Positions 26,507-35,584 of a DNA stretch of 64,000 nt are shown one piece after another (within the stretch, counting starts at the first letter, position 1; every line of letters begins with the position of its first letter). The notes below the pieces were generated by a model that did not search any database, had not been told where the DNA came from, and saw only the letters and a program-made list of their open reading frames with translations. A program made the translations under genes and the position numbers. The DNA comes from DATJGR01 sp041739525 (GTDB lineage Bacteria > Pseudomonadota > Gammaproteobacteria > Pseudomonadales > Azotimanducaceae), in NCBI GenBank assembly GCA_041739525.1, contig JBGSNQ010000015.1, positions 1 through 64,000 on the forward strand. The letters are read 5' to 3'.

Positions 26507-27216
26507 AACATCGCGACGAACGATACCCAGTTCAAGCACCGGAACCAGGTGTGCACACGACCAAACCCGGCGGCGCGAAAGCGTGCTTCGTGATCTTCGA
26601 TACGATCCGGAATGAGCACCTTTTCGAGAGCGGCCCGCTTCTGCGCGACTTCCAGTGCGCTGTATCCGTTCGCACGTTTGTAGGCAACGTGGGTGTGATC
26701 GAAGTAGTTCTGCTGCCAATCGTCGGCGAAACGTACCTTTTCCGACACGATCAGCACACCGCTGGGGTCGAGGCCTTCGCGGATGCGGCGGAGCAGGGGC
26801 AGGCGGTCTTCGATCGGCACGAACTGCAGCGTGTAGTTCATCAACACGGCACACGCGTTTTCGATCGGCACGTCGCGCACGTCCGCTTGCACCCACTCGA
26901 TGCGCGTTTGATTGCCGTGGAGCGCTCGCGCGCGTTCGAGCATCGGGGCGGAATTGTCCACGGCGACGATGGAGCAGTTCGGCGTTTCGAGCTGCTGCAG
27001 AACCGCCATCGAAGTGGCACCGAGCGAACAGCCGAGGTCGTAGCATTTTGCGCCGGAACGCGCGTGCCGCGCCGCGATCAAACCGGTCAGCGGAATGACG
27101 GTCTCATAGCCAGGGACGGAACGGCGGATCATGTCTGGAAACGCAGCGGCAACCGATTCATCGAAAACGAAATCGACGATCTGGCTGCGTGGGCTGCGGA
27201 ACACCTCGTCACGCAT
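26503..27216 (-). CDS. cmoA: carboxy-S-adenosyl-L-methionine synthase CmoA
   Basis: 237 residues. FVFDESVAAAFPDMIRRSVPGYE is the CmoA N-terminus; CYDLGCSLGATSMAVLQ is the SAM-binding loop, and NYTLQFVPIEDR and WQQNYFDHTHVAYKR are family-specific. It converts SAM and prephenate to carboxy-SAM, the cofactor for CmoB, with which it overlaps by four bases. Divergent ppk1 begins 29 bp upstream. Confidence 0.96.
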   Translation of the reverse strand: MRDEVFRSPRSQIVDFVFDESVAAAFPDMIRRSVPGYETVIPLTGLIAARHARSGAKCYDLGCSLGATSMAVLQQLETPNCSIVAVDNSAPMLERARALHGNQTRIEWVQADVRDVPIENACAVLMNYTLQFVPIEDRLPLLRRIREGLDPSGVLIVSEKVRFADDWQQNYFDHTHVAYKRANGYSALEVAQKRAALEKVLIPDRIEDHEARFRAAGFGRVHTWFRCLNWVSFVAML

Positions 27217-27245
27217 CTGTCATCTCATGGTCACGTGAAGGCAAC

Positions 27246-29405
27246 ATGATAAGCTCTCCGACCGTTGACGACCCGCTGAATACGCGCGCGATGAACGCAC
27301 CGACCCCGAATCTCACCAGTCCGGAGCTGTACATCAACCGCGAGTTGTCGCAGCTCGAATTCAATCGACGCGTGTTGGAACTGGCTAAAGACGACGACGT
27401 GCCGTTGCTGGAGCGTTTGTCGTTCCTCTGCATCGCGAATGCGAATCTCGACGAGTTTTTCGAGATTCGTGTTGCCGGCCTGATTCATCAGCAAGCATTC
27501 GGCGCCGCTCAGCGCGGGCCCGAAAATCAGACGCCCGCCGAACAACTTCGCGCGATCTCGCAGGTGGCGCACGAATTGCTCGACGAGCAATACCGGGTGC
27601 TGAACGAGTTGCTTCTGCCGCGCCTCGATGCCGAAGGCATCCGCTTCATTCCGCGCGACAAGTGGAATCAGAAGCAGTCGCAGTGGTTGCGGCACTACTT
27701 CACACACGACCTCGTGCCGATTTTGAGCCCTGTGGGGCTCGATCCCGCGCATCCGTTCCCGAAGGTGTTGAACAAAGGACTCAGTTTCATGGTGACGCTG
27801 GAAGGCAAAGATGCCTTCGGCCGCGCCAGCGGAAAAGCAGTGGTGCAGGCACCGCGGTCGCTGCCGCGACTGGTGCGGTTACCTGCTTCGGTCGCGCAAG
27901 CGCCGTACGATTTCGTATTCCTCTCGTCGATCGTGCACGCGAACGTCGGCGATCTGTTCCCCGGCATGAAAGTGACCGGGTGTTATCAGTTCAGAGTGAC
28001 GCGCAACAGCGATCTGTTCGTCGACGAAGAAGAAGTCGACGATCTGTTGCGCGCGCTCGAAGGCGAACTGCCGACGCGCCGGTTCGGCGACGAGGTGCGC
28101 CTCGAAATCACGCACGATGCGCCGGCCGATATCAGCGCGTCGCTAATGGCCGAGTTCGGTCTCACCGAGAACGACATCTATCCGTGCCGCGGTCCAGTGA
28201 ACCTGAATCGTCTGTCGGCGCTGCCCGATCTCGTCGACCGCCCCGATCTCAAGTTCCCCGGATTCATTCCAGGACTGCCGGAGCGCCTGAAGGAAACCAA
28301 GGACCTCTTCGAGGTGATCCGCAAGGGCGATGTGCTACTGCATCATCCATTTCAGGCGTTCACACCGGTGGTCGATTTTCTGCGACAAGCGGCCGCCGAT
28401 CCCGACGTGTTGTCGATCCGGCAAACCTTGTATCGCACGGGGTTCGATTCAACCGTAGCGAAGTCGTTGGTGGACGCGGCGAACGCGGGCAAAGACGTGT
28501 TGGTCGTCATTGAGCTGCGCGCGCGTTTCGACGAACAGGCGAACATCGAACTCGCCAACCAGCTGCAGGCGGCCGGCGCGCAGGTGGTATACGGCGTGGT
28601 CCGCCACAAAACGCACGCGAAGATGAGTATGGTGATACGACGCGAAGGGCGCGTACTGCGTCGCTACGTTCACCTCGGCACCGGCAACTATCACGCGCGA
28701 ACGGCGCGCATTTATACGGACTACGGACTCTTCACGTGCGACAAGGGCATCGGCGAAGACGTGCAGAAGATCTTCCAGCAGCTGACCGCGATGGGTCGTC
28801 CGGGTCGCCTCAAGAAATTGCTGCAGTCGCCGTTCACGCTGCATCGGTCGGTGCTCGACCTGATTGCACACGAAGCCGAGCAGGCGTCGAAAGGCCAGCG
28901 CGCGCGCGTGATGGCGAAGATGAATGCGCTGATCGATCCGCAGGTGATCCAGGCGTTGTATCGGGCGTCGCAAGCCGGCGTAAAAATCGATCTCATCGTT
29001 CGTGGCATGTGCGCGCTACGGCCCGGTGTGCCTGGCGTTTCGGACAACATCCAGGTGCGTTCGATCATCGGCCGGTTTCTCGAACACGCGCGCGTGTACT
29101 ACTTTGAAAACGGCGGCGATCCCAAGGTCTATCTTTCGAGCGCCGACTGGATGGAGCGCAACTTCTTCAGCCGCGTAGAAGCGGCATTCCCGATCGAAGA
29201 CCATGTGATGGCGCGCCGCGTGATCAGCGAGTCATTCGATTTGTACAACGCCGACAACTGTCAGGCCTGGGTACTGCAATCCGACGGGCGTTACAAACGA
29301 CTTCGCTCGGGGGCGGCCCGTCGCCGTAGCGCGCAGGATACATTGCTGCAGTCCATGGCCGAGGTGAGCGGTCTGCCGCCTTCGCGCAGTCCGATACCCG
29401 ACTAG
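27246..29405 (+). CDS. ppk1: polyphosphate kinase 1
   Basis: 719 residues from ATG 27246 (GAAGG five to eight bases upstream; ATG 27291 is an alternative). N-terminal YINRELSQLEFNRRVLELA, middle domains, and the two phospholipase-D-like catalytic domains with VVRHKTHAKMSMV and RRYVHLGTGNYH, where His is the autophosphorylated residue. It polymerises ATP gamma-phosphate into polyphosphate at the inner membrane. It converges on the exopolyphosphatase gene, so synthesis and breakdown are neighbours but separately transcribed. Confidence 0.96.
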   Translation: MISSPTVDDPLNTRAMNAPTPNLTSPELYINRELSQLEFNRRVLELAKDDDVPLLERLSFLCIANANLDEFFEIRVAGLIHQQAFGAAQRGPENQTPAEQLRAISQVAHELLDEQYRVLNELLLPRLDAEGIRFIPRDKWNQKQSQWLRHYFTHDLVPILSPVGLDPAHPFPKVLNKGLSFMVTLEGKDAFGRASGKAVVQAPRSLPRLVRLPASVAQAPYDFVFLSSIVHANVGDLFPGMKVTGCYQFRVTRNSDLFVDEEEVDDLLRALEGELPTRRFGDEVRLEITHDAPADISASLMAEFGLTENDIYPCRGPVNLNRLSALPDLVDRPDLKFPGFIPGLPERLKETKDLFEVIRKGDVLLHHPFQAFTPVVDFLRQAAADPDVLSIRQTLYRTGFDSTVAKSLVDAANAGKDVLVVIELRARFDEQANIELANQLQAAGAQVVYGVVRHKTHAKMSMVIRREGRVLRRYVHLGTGNYHARTARIYTDYGLFTCDKGIGEDVQKIFQQLTAMGRPGRLKKLLQSPFTLHRSVLDLIAHEAEQASKGQRARVMAKMNALIDPQVIQALYRASQAGVKIDLIVRGMCALRPGVPGVSDNIQVRSIIGRFLEHARVYYFENGGDPKVYLSSADWMERNFFSRVEAAFPIEDHVMARRVISESFDLYNADNCQAWVLQSDGRYKRLRSGAARRRSAQDTLLQSMAEVSGLPPSRSPIPD

Positions 29406-29420
29406 CTCTGCGAGGGCGTG

Positions 29421-30938
29421 CTAGCCGATGACTTCGAGGCGCAACGGCACTGCCTCGAGAAGATCCGATTCCTGTTCGAGATCGAGGCGCGTCAGCGGAT
29501 GCGCGTTCAGCCATTCCGGTGCAATCGACATCTTCAGGCGATAGTCGTCGGCCTGAAGCGTGATACGCGGCAGCGGTTCGCCGCTGCGATTGCGTCGCAG
29601 CACGACGGCCAAACGCAGCAGGACGGCGAGCCGCATCAACGTCAAGCGTTCGTCGTCGTCGACACGATCGAATTCGACCACCGGGAATTTCCTGCGATGC
29701 GCGCGCACCAGCAGCGCAAGCCGCAGCTTGTCTGTTTGCGAAAAACCCGCGAGATCCATGTACTGCAGCAGATAGTGGCCATGCTTGTGATACTGGCTGT
29801 GCGACACGTCCATGCCGATTTCGTGCAACACCGCGCCCCAGCGCAACAGTCGCTCGAACTCGTCGTCGCCGAGACCCCATGCCGCCGCAACTTGTACCAG
29901 CAGCGTTTGCGCGGCTTCGGCAACTTTCTGCGCGTGCGGCTCGTCGACGTGATAGCGGCGTGCAAGATCGGAAACGCTGTGCTCGCGCACGTCGTCGTGA
30001 CGCACGCGCCCGATCAGTTCCTGTAGCAGGCCTTCGCGCAGCGCACCGCTCGAAACCGTCAGCCGTTGAATGCCGAGACCCTCGAAGACGCCGCGCAGAA
30101 TCGCCACGCCTCCGGGAAACACCGGCGCGCGCTCGTTCGGGAGATTCACCAAGGAAACCTGATCGATGCGCTTCGCGCCGATCAGCGCCTTAGTAATGTC
30201 GGTGAGCGCCGCGGGCGTCAGTCCATCGATCATGCCGCGTTGCATGGCAACGTCGTTGATCGCGGTGATGGTGCCGGACGTACCTATCACCGTGTCCCAT
30301 CCACGCCGGCGGTACAGCGCTTCGACCGGCTCCAGTTCCTGCCGGGCAGCCAGTTCCGCCGCACTGAAGCGGCCGGCTTTGAGTTCGCCGTCGGCGAAGA
30401 AGCGCTCCGACATCGACACGCAGCCCATGTAGAGGCTGTCCATCAGTTCCGGCTCGTAACCGCGGCCGAGAATCAACTCGGTGCTGCCGCCGCCGATGTC
30501 GATGACGAGGCGGCGATCGGCGGCCGGCCCCATCGCGTAGCAAACGCCTTTGTAGATCAAGCGCGCTTCTTCGCGCCCGGAGATGATCTCGATCGGATGG
30601 CCGATCGCCGCTTCCGCACGAGAAATGAACTCCCAGCCGTTGCGCGCCTTTCGCAACGTGTTGGTGCCGACCACGCGGACCGCGTCGGACTTCAGATGAC
30701 GCAAACGCTGGCCGAAGCGCGACAGACAGTCGATGCCGCGATCCATCGCCTGGCGCGACAACGTGTCGTTCGCATCGAGACCCGCGGCGAGTCGAACCAT
30801 CTCCTTCAGCCGGTCTACAACATGAATGCGGCCGTTGTGTTGCTGCGCGACGATGAGATGGAAGCTGTTCGATCCGAGATCGAGAGCGGCGAGCTGAGTA
30901 TCGGGTTCCGGAGAGGCGGTGGTGAGAGGTTCTGCCAT
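29421..30938 (-). CDS. ppx: exopolyphosphatase / GppA-type phosphatase
   Basis: 505 residues from ATG 30938, placing the motif LAALDLGSNSFHLIVAQ near the N-terminus as usual. Actin-like phosphatase domains I and II (VVGTNTLRKA, LVIDIGGGSTELILG, GTSGTITA) are followed by an HD-like C-terminal domain (LRWGAVLHEIGMDVSHSQYH). It hydrolyses terminal phosphate from polyphosphate and possibly pppGpp. The gene lies 15 bp from the ppk1 stop, in the opposite direction. Confidence 0.93.
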   Translation of the reverse strand: MAEPLTTASPEPDTQLAALDLGSNSFHLIVAQQHNGRIHVVDRLKEMVRLAAGLDANDTLSRQAMDRGIDCLSRFGQRLRHLKSDAVRVVGTNTLRKARNGWEFISRAEAAIGHPIEIISGREEARLIYKGVCYAMGPAADRRLVIDIGGGSTELILGRGYEPELMDSLYMGCVSMSERFFADGELKAGRFSAAELAARQELEPVEALYRRRGWDTVIGTSGTITAINDVAMQRGMIDGLTPAALTDITKALIGAKRIDQVSLVNLPNERAPVFPGGVAILRGVFEGLGIQRLTVSSGALREGLLQELIGRVRHDDVREHSVSDLARRYHVDEPHAQKVAEAAQTLLVQVAAAWGLGDDEFERLLRWGAVLHEIGMDVSHSQYHKHGHYLLQYMDLAGFSQTDKLRLALLVRAHRRKFPVVEFDRVDDDERLTLMRLAVLLRLAVVLRRNRSGEPLPRITLQADDYRLKMSIAPEWLNAHPLTRLDLEQESDLLEAVPLRLEVIG

Positions 30939-31041
30939 GCTTGCCCGCCGGGGAAAGCGCAATTGTAACGACTCGGCGCGGACAGGGAAGCGCACACGAC
31001 TACTTCCGTGTCACCAGCACGACGCGATTACAACTGCGTGA

Positions 31042-32925
31042 CTACAGCGCGAGATCCGGTGGCAGAGGGCAGTCGAGCGTCGCTGCAATGCCGATGAGCA
31101 ACGCGCGCTCCGACGAGATGGCACCATCGGTGAGCGCACACGCGGCGCAACCTTTGATCAGGCGCGGCTTCGCCAGCGGATGCAGCGCGCGCAAATCGCG
31201 CAACGCCTCGTTGAGGCGGGTGAAGTTCGGATCGCTCGCGACGAACTGCAAGTCGAGTTCAATTGCAGCGGCGCCGGCGTCGAATGCGCGTCGTTGCGCA
31301 TCGTCATCGTGACCACCAGCGCGTGCGATCGCAGACAGCGTTTGTGCAACCTGGTCGCGCACTGCATCGAGATCGCGGTGCCGAACGGCCACCGAAGGCG
31401 GTCCTTCGAAGTGGGACTTCAAACCCTTCAGCAACACACGATGCATGACCCACTCGAACAGATCGATACGCCGATCGGCGCGAATCAGCGCCACAACGTC
31501 GGCCACGAAGCGGTCGTATTGCGGGCGCGACATCGTCAACAACGCCGGCACCGACATCGACACCAGCGTCAACCGCTGCAGGTCATCGAGCGCGCCGACA
31601 ACCGCTTCGATCTGCGGCAGATGCGCGACTACCTGCGGCTCCAGCACATTGGTGAGTGCGGCGCGCGCAGTGCGATCGTCGGGCAACAACAGCACGCAGA
31701 TGAGCGCGCGGGCGGACCACGGATCGTGCGACGCATCGACACAGCGCGCGGGTAGACCGGCGATCATCGTCTGCGCCTGCGCCAGGCTCGCCGCGCTCGG
31801 GTTGCCCACGGCATCGACGACGGCTTCGTGCGCACTGAGTGATGAACCGCCGGAGAGCCCCGTCAGACCGGAAGCACCCTCGGGGACGTCTGCAGCTTCG
31901 CTCACGAGGGCGCCTTGGAGAAACCTCCCGTCCCAGCGAGGTTCGATCGCGCGTATTCGTTGCGGCAGCGGTGGGTGGGTTGCCATCAGACCGTTCATGA
32001 ACAGCGTGACGGCCTGGCCGAAGAACATATGGCTCACGTCATTGGCGCGCGTGTTCGTCAGATGCGAGCCGCTCACGGACCCGCCGATCTTCTTCAGCGC
32101 ATTGGCGATCCCATGCGGATTGCGCGTGAACTGCACCGACGCAGCGTCTGCTAGGAATTCGCGCTGCCGGCTCACGGCCGCCTTGATCAGGTTGCCGCAG
32201 AACGTGCCGGCATAACCGATCACGAGCAGGCCGACGCCGAGCACGATCAACGGCATTGCGTTGGAGTTGCGACGGCCGCTTGTGTGGGCGCCGCCGCGCA
32301 GCAGCAGGCGGCCGACGATGCCGAGGAACAGAATGCCGTTCAGCAGCGCGATCAGCCGCAGATTGAGCCGTGAGTCGCCATTCAGAAGATGACTGAACTC
32401 ATGGCCGATGACGCCCTGCAACTCCTCGCGATTGAGATGATCGAGCGTGCCCGAGGTGACGCACACCACGGCGTCGTCGGTGCCGAACCCCGCGGCAAAC
32501 GCATTGATGCCCTCTTCGTCGACGCGATACACGGCCGGTACGCGGATGCCCGACGCGATGGCCATTTCCTCGACTACGTTGAGAAGGCGCCGTTCCGAAA
32601 GAATCTGCGACGCCGGGTCGATCTGTCGAGCGCCCAACATTTCCACAACGGCGCGCCCGCCCGATCGGAGCGCGAAGTACTTGTAGAGGCTCGCGCCGGC
32701 GATGCAGATCAGCACTGCGAACGAAATGAGCCACCACGTTTCGGCCGACTGATCGCGCATCGTCTGGCCGACGCCGCGAGCGAGCCCGGTGGTCGTGGAG
32801 AACGAAACCGCTATGGCCACGAGCACGTTCGTTGCAAAGATCAACCCGACGATGGCAAGCACGAACAGCGTGACGAGCTGCCACGTCTTGCGGCGGGCGC
32901 GATCCTGCGCGGCGAAGAAATCCAT
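31042..32925 (-). CDS. M48 family membrane zinc metallopeptidase
   Basis: 627 residues. Helices at about 18-40 and 64-86, then the M48 catalytic domain with HEFSH at 175-179 (zinc ligands and Glu), GDSRLN, two further hydrophobic segments (about 190-240), and REFLADAASVQF containing the third ligand region. The C-terminal half (about 330-627) is a long cytoplasmic extension with no motif I recognise. HtpX-like members degrade membrane or misfolded proteins. It lies 17 bp downstream of lemA on the same strand, the usual LemA-M48 pairing. Confidence 0.88.
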   Translation of the reverse strand: MDFFAAQDRARRKTWQLVTLFVLAIVGLIFATNVLVAIAVSFSTTTGLARGVGQTMRDQSAETWWLISFAVLICIAGASLYKYFALRSGGRAVVEMLGARQIDPASQILSERRLLNVVEEMAIASGIRVPAVYRVDEEGINAFAAGFGTDDAVVCVTSGTLDHLNREELQGVIGHEFSHLLNGDSRLNLRLIALLNGILFLGIVGRLLLRGGAHTSGRRNSNAMPLIVLGVGLLVIGYAGTFCGNLIKAAVSRQREFLADAASVQFTRNPHGIANALKKIGGSVSGSHLTNTRANDVSHMFFGQAVTLFMNGLMATHPPLPQRIRAIEPRWDGRFLQGALVSEAADVPEGASGLTGLSGGSSLSAHEAVVDAVGNPSAASLAQAQTMIAGLPARCVDASHDPWSARALICVLLLPDDRTARAALTNVLEPQVVAHLPQIEAVVGALDDLQRLTLVSMSVPALLTMSRPQYDRFVADVVALIRADRRIDLFEWVMHRVLLKGLKSHFEGPPSVAVRHRDLDAVRDQVAQTLSAIARAGGHDDDAQRRAFDAGAAAIELDLQFVASDPNFTRLNEALRDLRALHPLAKPRLIKGCAACALTDGAISSERALLIGIAATLDCPLPPDLAL

Positions 32926-32942
32926 CGCGGCTCGTCAGTTGG

Positions 32943-33539
32943 TCAGAATTTGACCTTCGGCGCTTCCTGAATTGCCGCGCGATCAGCGAACTCGAGCAGC
33001 GATGCGTCGACGCTGTGCCCGAACGTTGCAGCGAGCAGCACCGGCGGGAACGTCTGTTTGTACGTGTTGTACTCGGTGACCTGGTCGTTGTACGCCTGGC
33101 GCGCGAACGACACGCGGTTCTCCGTGCTCGTCAGCTCTTCGGAGAGCTGCATCATGTTCTGGTTCGCTTTCAGATCGGGATACGCCTCCATCACGACGTT
33201 CAGTCTCCCGAGCGCGCCGCCGAGCGCGCCCTCGGCGCTGCCGAGTTGCTCCATGGCGCGCGCATTACCGGGATCTTTTGCTGCCGCCGACAACCCCGCA
33301 ACCGCCTGGTTGCGTGCCGCGATGACGGCTTCGAGTGTGCCGCGTTCGTGCGCGAGGTAACCCTTGGCCGTTTCGATGAGGTTCGGTATCAGGTCGTAGC
33401 GGCGCTTCAGCTGCACCTCGATTTGCGAGAACGCGTTGACGTAACGGTTCTTCAGCGTAACGAGTTTGTTGTAGATCGCTATTACCCAGACGACGAGTAC
33501 GACGATGATGCCGAGGAACACCAATGTCCCGAATCCCAT
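32943..33539 (-). CDS. lemA: LemA family protein
   Basis: 198 residues from ATG 33539, chosen because GGAG sits six bases upstream on the coding strand; ATG 33551 (four residues longer) lacks a clear site. An N-terminal membrane anchor (GTLVFLGIIVVLVVWVIAIY) precedes LKNRYVNAFSQIEVQLKRRYDLIPNLIETAKGYL, the LemA signature, and a long helical domain ending with YNTYKQTFP. Function is not well established; it is usually encoded with M48 proteases, as here. Confidence 0.92.
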   Translation of the reverse strand: MGFGTLVFLGIIVVLVVWVIAIYNKLVTLKNRYVNAFSQIEVQLKRRYDLIPNLIETAKGYLAHERGTLEAVIAARNQAVAGLSAAAKDPGNARAMEQLGSAEGALGGALGRLNVVMEAYPDLKANQNMMQLSEELTSTENRVSFARQAYNDQVTEYNTYKQTFPPVLLAATFGHSVDASLLEFADRAAIQEAPKVKF

Positions 33540-33685
33540 GCGCAACTCCATTCGCTTTGACCGGCGTAGCTTAGTGGATGGTGTCGCAATCCGCTCTAGC
33601 TGTGGGAGAATCGCCCCTCAGTGCGAAGTATCGAGACTTCGCGACTATCTGGTTTCAGTTTGCCAATCGTCAGCGGAGAAGGCCG

Positions 33686-34186
33686 ATGCTCGTCAGAGCC
33701 CTGACCGTGGGTGTCTGTGGAGTGATCTTGGTCGCCTGCGTCTCCGCGCCCAAATTGCCGGAATCGACGGCGCCATCACCCACACCTGTAGCGGCTCCCA
33801 TCGTTGCACCGCAACCTGCAGCACCGAGCGCGCTCTCGTACGGGACTGTGACCTCCGCTGTGCGGAAGGGTGAAACGACTCAACTCGATCTGGTGCAGTT
33901 GTTCGGCTCGCCGAATATTTCGACTTACGACTCCGCGGGAATCGAAACCTGGGTCTATGAGCGAACCGTCTCACAGACCGATGTGCAGTCGAACAGCAAG
34001 GCCGTCCAGGGCGCTGCAAATCTCGGGTTGTTCTTCAATTTCGGCAGTGTGGCAGGCGGCGCTTCCGGCAGTCAGTCCACTCAGACCGCGAGCACGGTGA
34101 CCTCGGTCCGCTCGATCACCGTGATCGTCAAGTTCAACGATCAGAAGATCGTCTCGGATTACTCCGTCCGCGCGAGCTACTTCTGA
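33686..34186 (+). CDS. lipoprotein with a BamE/SmpA-like domain shared with the downstream kinase
   Basis: 166 residues from ATG 33686; GGAGAAGG lies upstream. Signal peptide with lipobox ILVAC (Cys18), a Pro/Ala-rich linker (about 20-52), then a domain (about 55-166) with KGETTQLDLVQLFGSPNI, ETWVYERTVSQT, a Gly/Ser/Thr-rich loop, and SITVIVKFND and SDYSVRASYF. The G-x-T-T-x-x-D-L, F-G-x-P and WVYER pattern resembles BamE/SmpA-like lipoproteins, but that assignment is by eye. The same domain closes the Ser/Thr kinase three genes downstream. Its stop overlaps the start of the next lipoprotein gene (TGATG). Confidence 0.75.
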   Translation: MLVRALTVGVCGVILVACVSAPKLPESTAPSPTPVAAPIVAPQPAAPSALSYGTVTSAVRKGETTQLDLVQLFGSPNISTYDSAGIETWVYERTVSQTDVQSNSKAVQGAANLGLFFNFGSVAGGASGSQSTQTASTVTSVRSITVIVKFNDQKIVSDYSVRASYF

Positions 34187-34848
34187 TGAATCGTTTCGGG
34201 ACGAGATCTGCGTTGCTACTGATCGTGCTAACGGCTTCGGTTGTCGGCTGTCGTGGGTACGGCGGCGGTCAGGATCTCGGCGAGCTGATGCGCCAGCAAA
34301 TGGCGCAGGTGACCGCCGCACAGGAGGAGCAGCTAGCGCGTAGTCGCCTCGAGCAGGAAATGTCTTCGAATCCCGATCTGGCGGCGTGGCATGAGCAACG
34401 TGAGAAACTCGCGCTCGCGCTGGGCGATCGCCAGTTCGACCAGGGCTTCGATTCGGTATTCGACGGTATGACGGTTGCGCTTGCGACACTTGGCTGCCGC
34501 GTGCAGAACATGGAGAGGGCGTCCGGCTACATCACGACGTCGATTCCGGAGCTGCCACCCGCCCAGCTCGCGGCGTTGAACAGAGAATCGGCGCGCGCGT
34601 ACGCGGTAGCCAAAGGCTACCCGGCCTCGATCGTAGATGACGACGAGGACGGAAGCATCGGTATGAACTCCATGTACATCCGGATGGTCTCCGGTCTGAC
34701 CCTTTCAATGGTCAAGCAAGGGCCACAGATGACGAAAGTGAAGTTGCGCTTCGACAACGTCTACTATCCGAACCAGGTCGAGGAGTACTACAAGATCGTT
34801 TGGGCGGCCGTCGATAAGCAGATGTTCCTCGATAGAGGACTCGACTGA
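34186..34848 (+). CDS. lipoprotein of unknown function, tandem paralogue A
   Basis: 220 residues. Lipobox SVVGC (Cys22) follows a hydrophobic signal; the mature N-terminus is Gly/Gln-rich (GYGGGQDLGELMRQQ) with a probable coiled coil (about 35-65), then ALGDRQFDQGFDSVFDGM, LGCRVQNMERASGYITTS, IPELPPAQLAALN, AYAVAKGYPASIV and a C-terminal YYKIVWAAVDKQMFLD. I do not recognise the family. It is closely similar along its whole length to the next gene. Likely periplasmic, lipid-anchored, and co-transcribed with the neighbouring lipoproteins and kinase. Confidence 0.75.
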   Translation: MNRFGTRSALLLIVLTASVVGCRGYGGGQDLGELMRQQMAQVTAAQEEQLARSRLEQEMSSNPDLAAWHEQREKLALALGDRQFDQGFDSVFDGMTVALATLGCRVQNMERASGYITTSIPELPPAQLAALNRESARAYAVAKGYPASIVDDDEDGSIGMNSMYIRMVSGLTLSMVKQGPQMTKVKLRFDNVYYPNQVEEYYKIVWAAVDKQMFLDRGLD

Positions 34849-34855
34849 AGAGCGG

Positions 34856-35521
34856 ATGAAGTTTGCCGTGCTGATTTGGGTTGCTGCCTGCGTCAACGTC
34901 GGTTGTGGCGTCTACGGTTATGGCGGCGGTGCTGCGGCCGATGTGGCGCGACAGCAGCAAGCCTTGCTCGGCCAGATGCCCGATGCCGACACGATGATGG
35001 CAAAGCAGCAGCTGATGCAGGACATGATGGCCAATCCGGATCTGCCGGCGTGGCACGATCAGCGGGAGAAGATGTCGTTCGCCCTCGGCGATCGCCAGTT
35101 CGACAGGGGATTCGACGCCGTATTCGATGCGATGACCGTCGCACTTGCCGGTCTCGGTTGTCGTGTGCAGAACATGGAGCGCGTGTCGGGCTACCTCACG
35201 TCGTCGATTCCCGAACTGCCACCCGCCCAACTCGAAAGCCTGAACATGGATGCGAATCGGCAGTACGCGGTTGCTAAGGGTTATCCGGCGTCCATCGTCG
35301 AGAAAAGCAACTCGCCCTACGACTTCAGCGTAGACATCGGCGCGACGATGAACCGGCAGATGGCGGGCCTGACGCTTTCGATGGTCAAACAAGGACCGGC
35401 GATGACCAAAGTGAAACTGCGTTTCGACAAGGTCTACTACCCTGCCCTGATCGAGGAGTACTACAAAATCGTTTGGGCGGCAGTCGACAAACAGATGTTC
35501 CTCGATAGCGGGCTCGACTGA
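34856..35521 (+). CDS. lipoprotein of unknown function, tandem paralogue B
   Basis: 221 residues, 7 bp after paralogue A. Signal with Cys17 in VNVGC, then GVYGYGGGAAAD, a Gln/Met-rich helix, and the same blocks as paralogue A: ALGDRQFDRGFDAVFDAM, CRVQNMERVSGYLTSS, IPELPPAQLESLN, AVAKGYPASIV, GLTLSMVKQGP and YYKIVWAAVDKQMFLD. The two differ mostly in the N-terminal coil and in a loop near residue 150. A recent tandem duplication is the simplest explanation. Function unknown. Confidence 0.75.
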   Translation: MKFAVLIWVAACVNVGCGVYGYGGGAAADVARQQQALLGQMPDADTMMAKQQLMQDMMANPDLPAWHDQREKMSFALGDRQFDRGFDAVFDAMTVALAGLGCRVQNMERVSGYLTSSIPELPPAQLESLNMDANRQYAVAKGYPASIVEKSNSPYDFSVDIGATMNRQMAGLTLSMVKQGPAMTKVKLRFDKVYYPALIEEYYKIVWAAVDKQMFLDSGLD

Positions 35522-35584
35522 TCGTGGGTGCCGATCGGGGTCGTGTGCCTTTCGGGAGCATCGGCACCCGACAACGGAACTGTG

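Noticed and set aside
26507..27046. Upstream extension of cmoB
   Set aside because: The frame is open but lies out of frame inside cmoA; the GTGA overlap and 323-residue length support GTG 26506.
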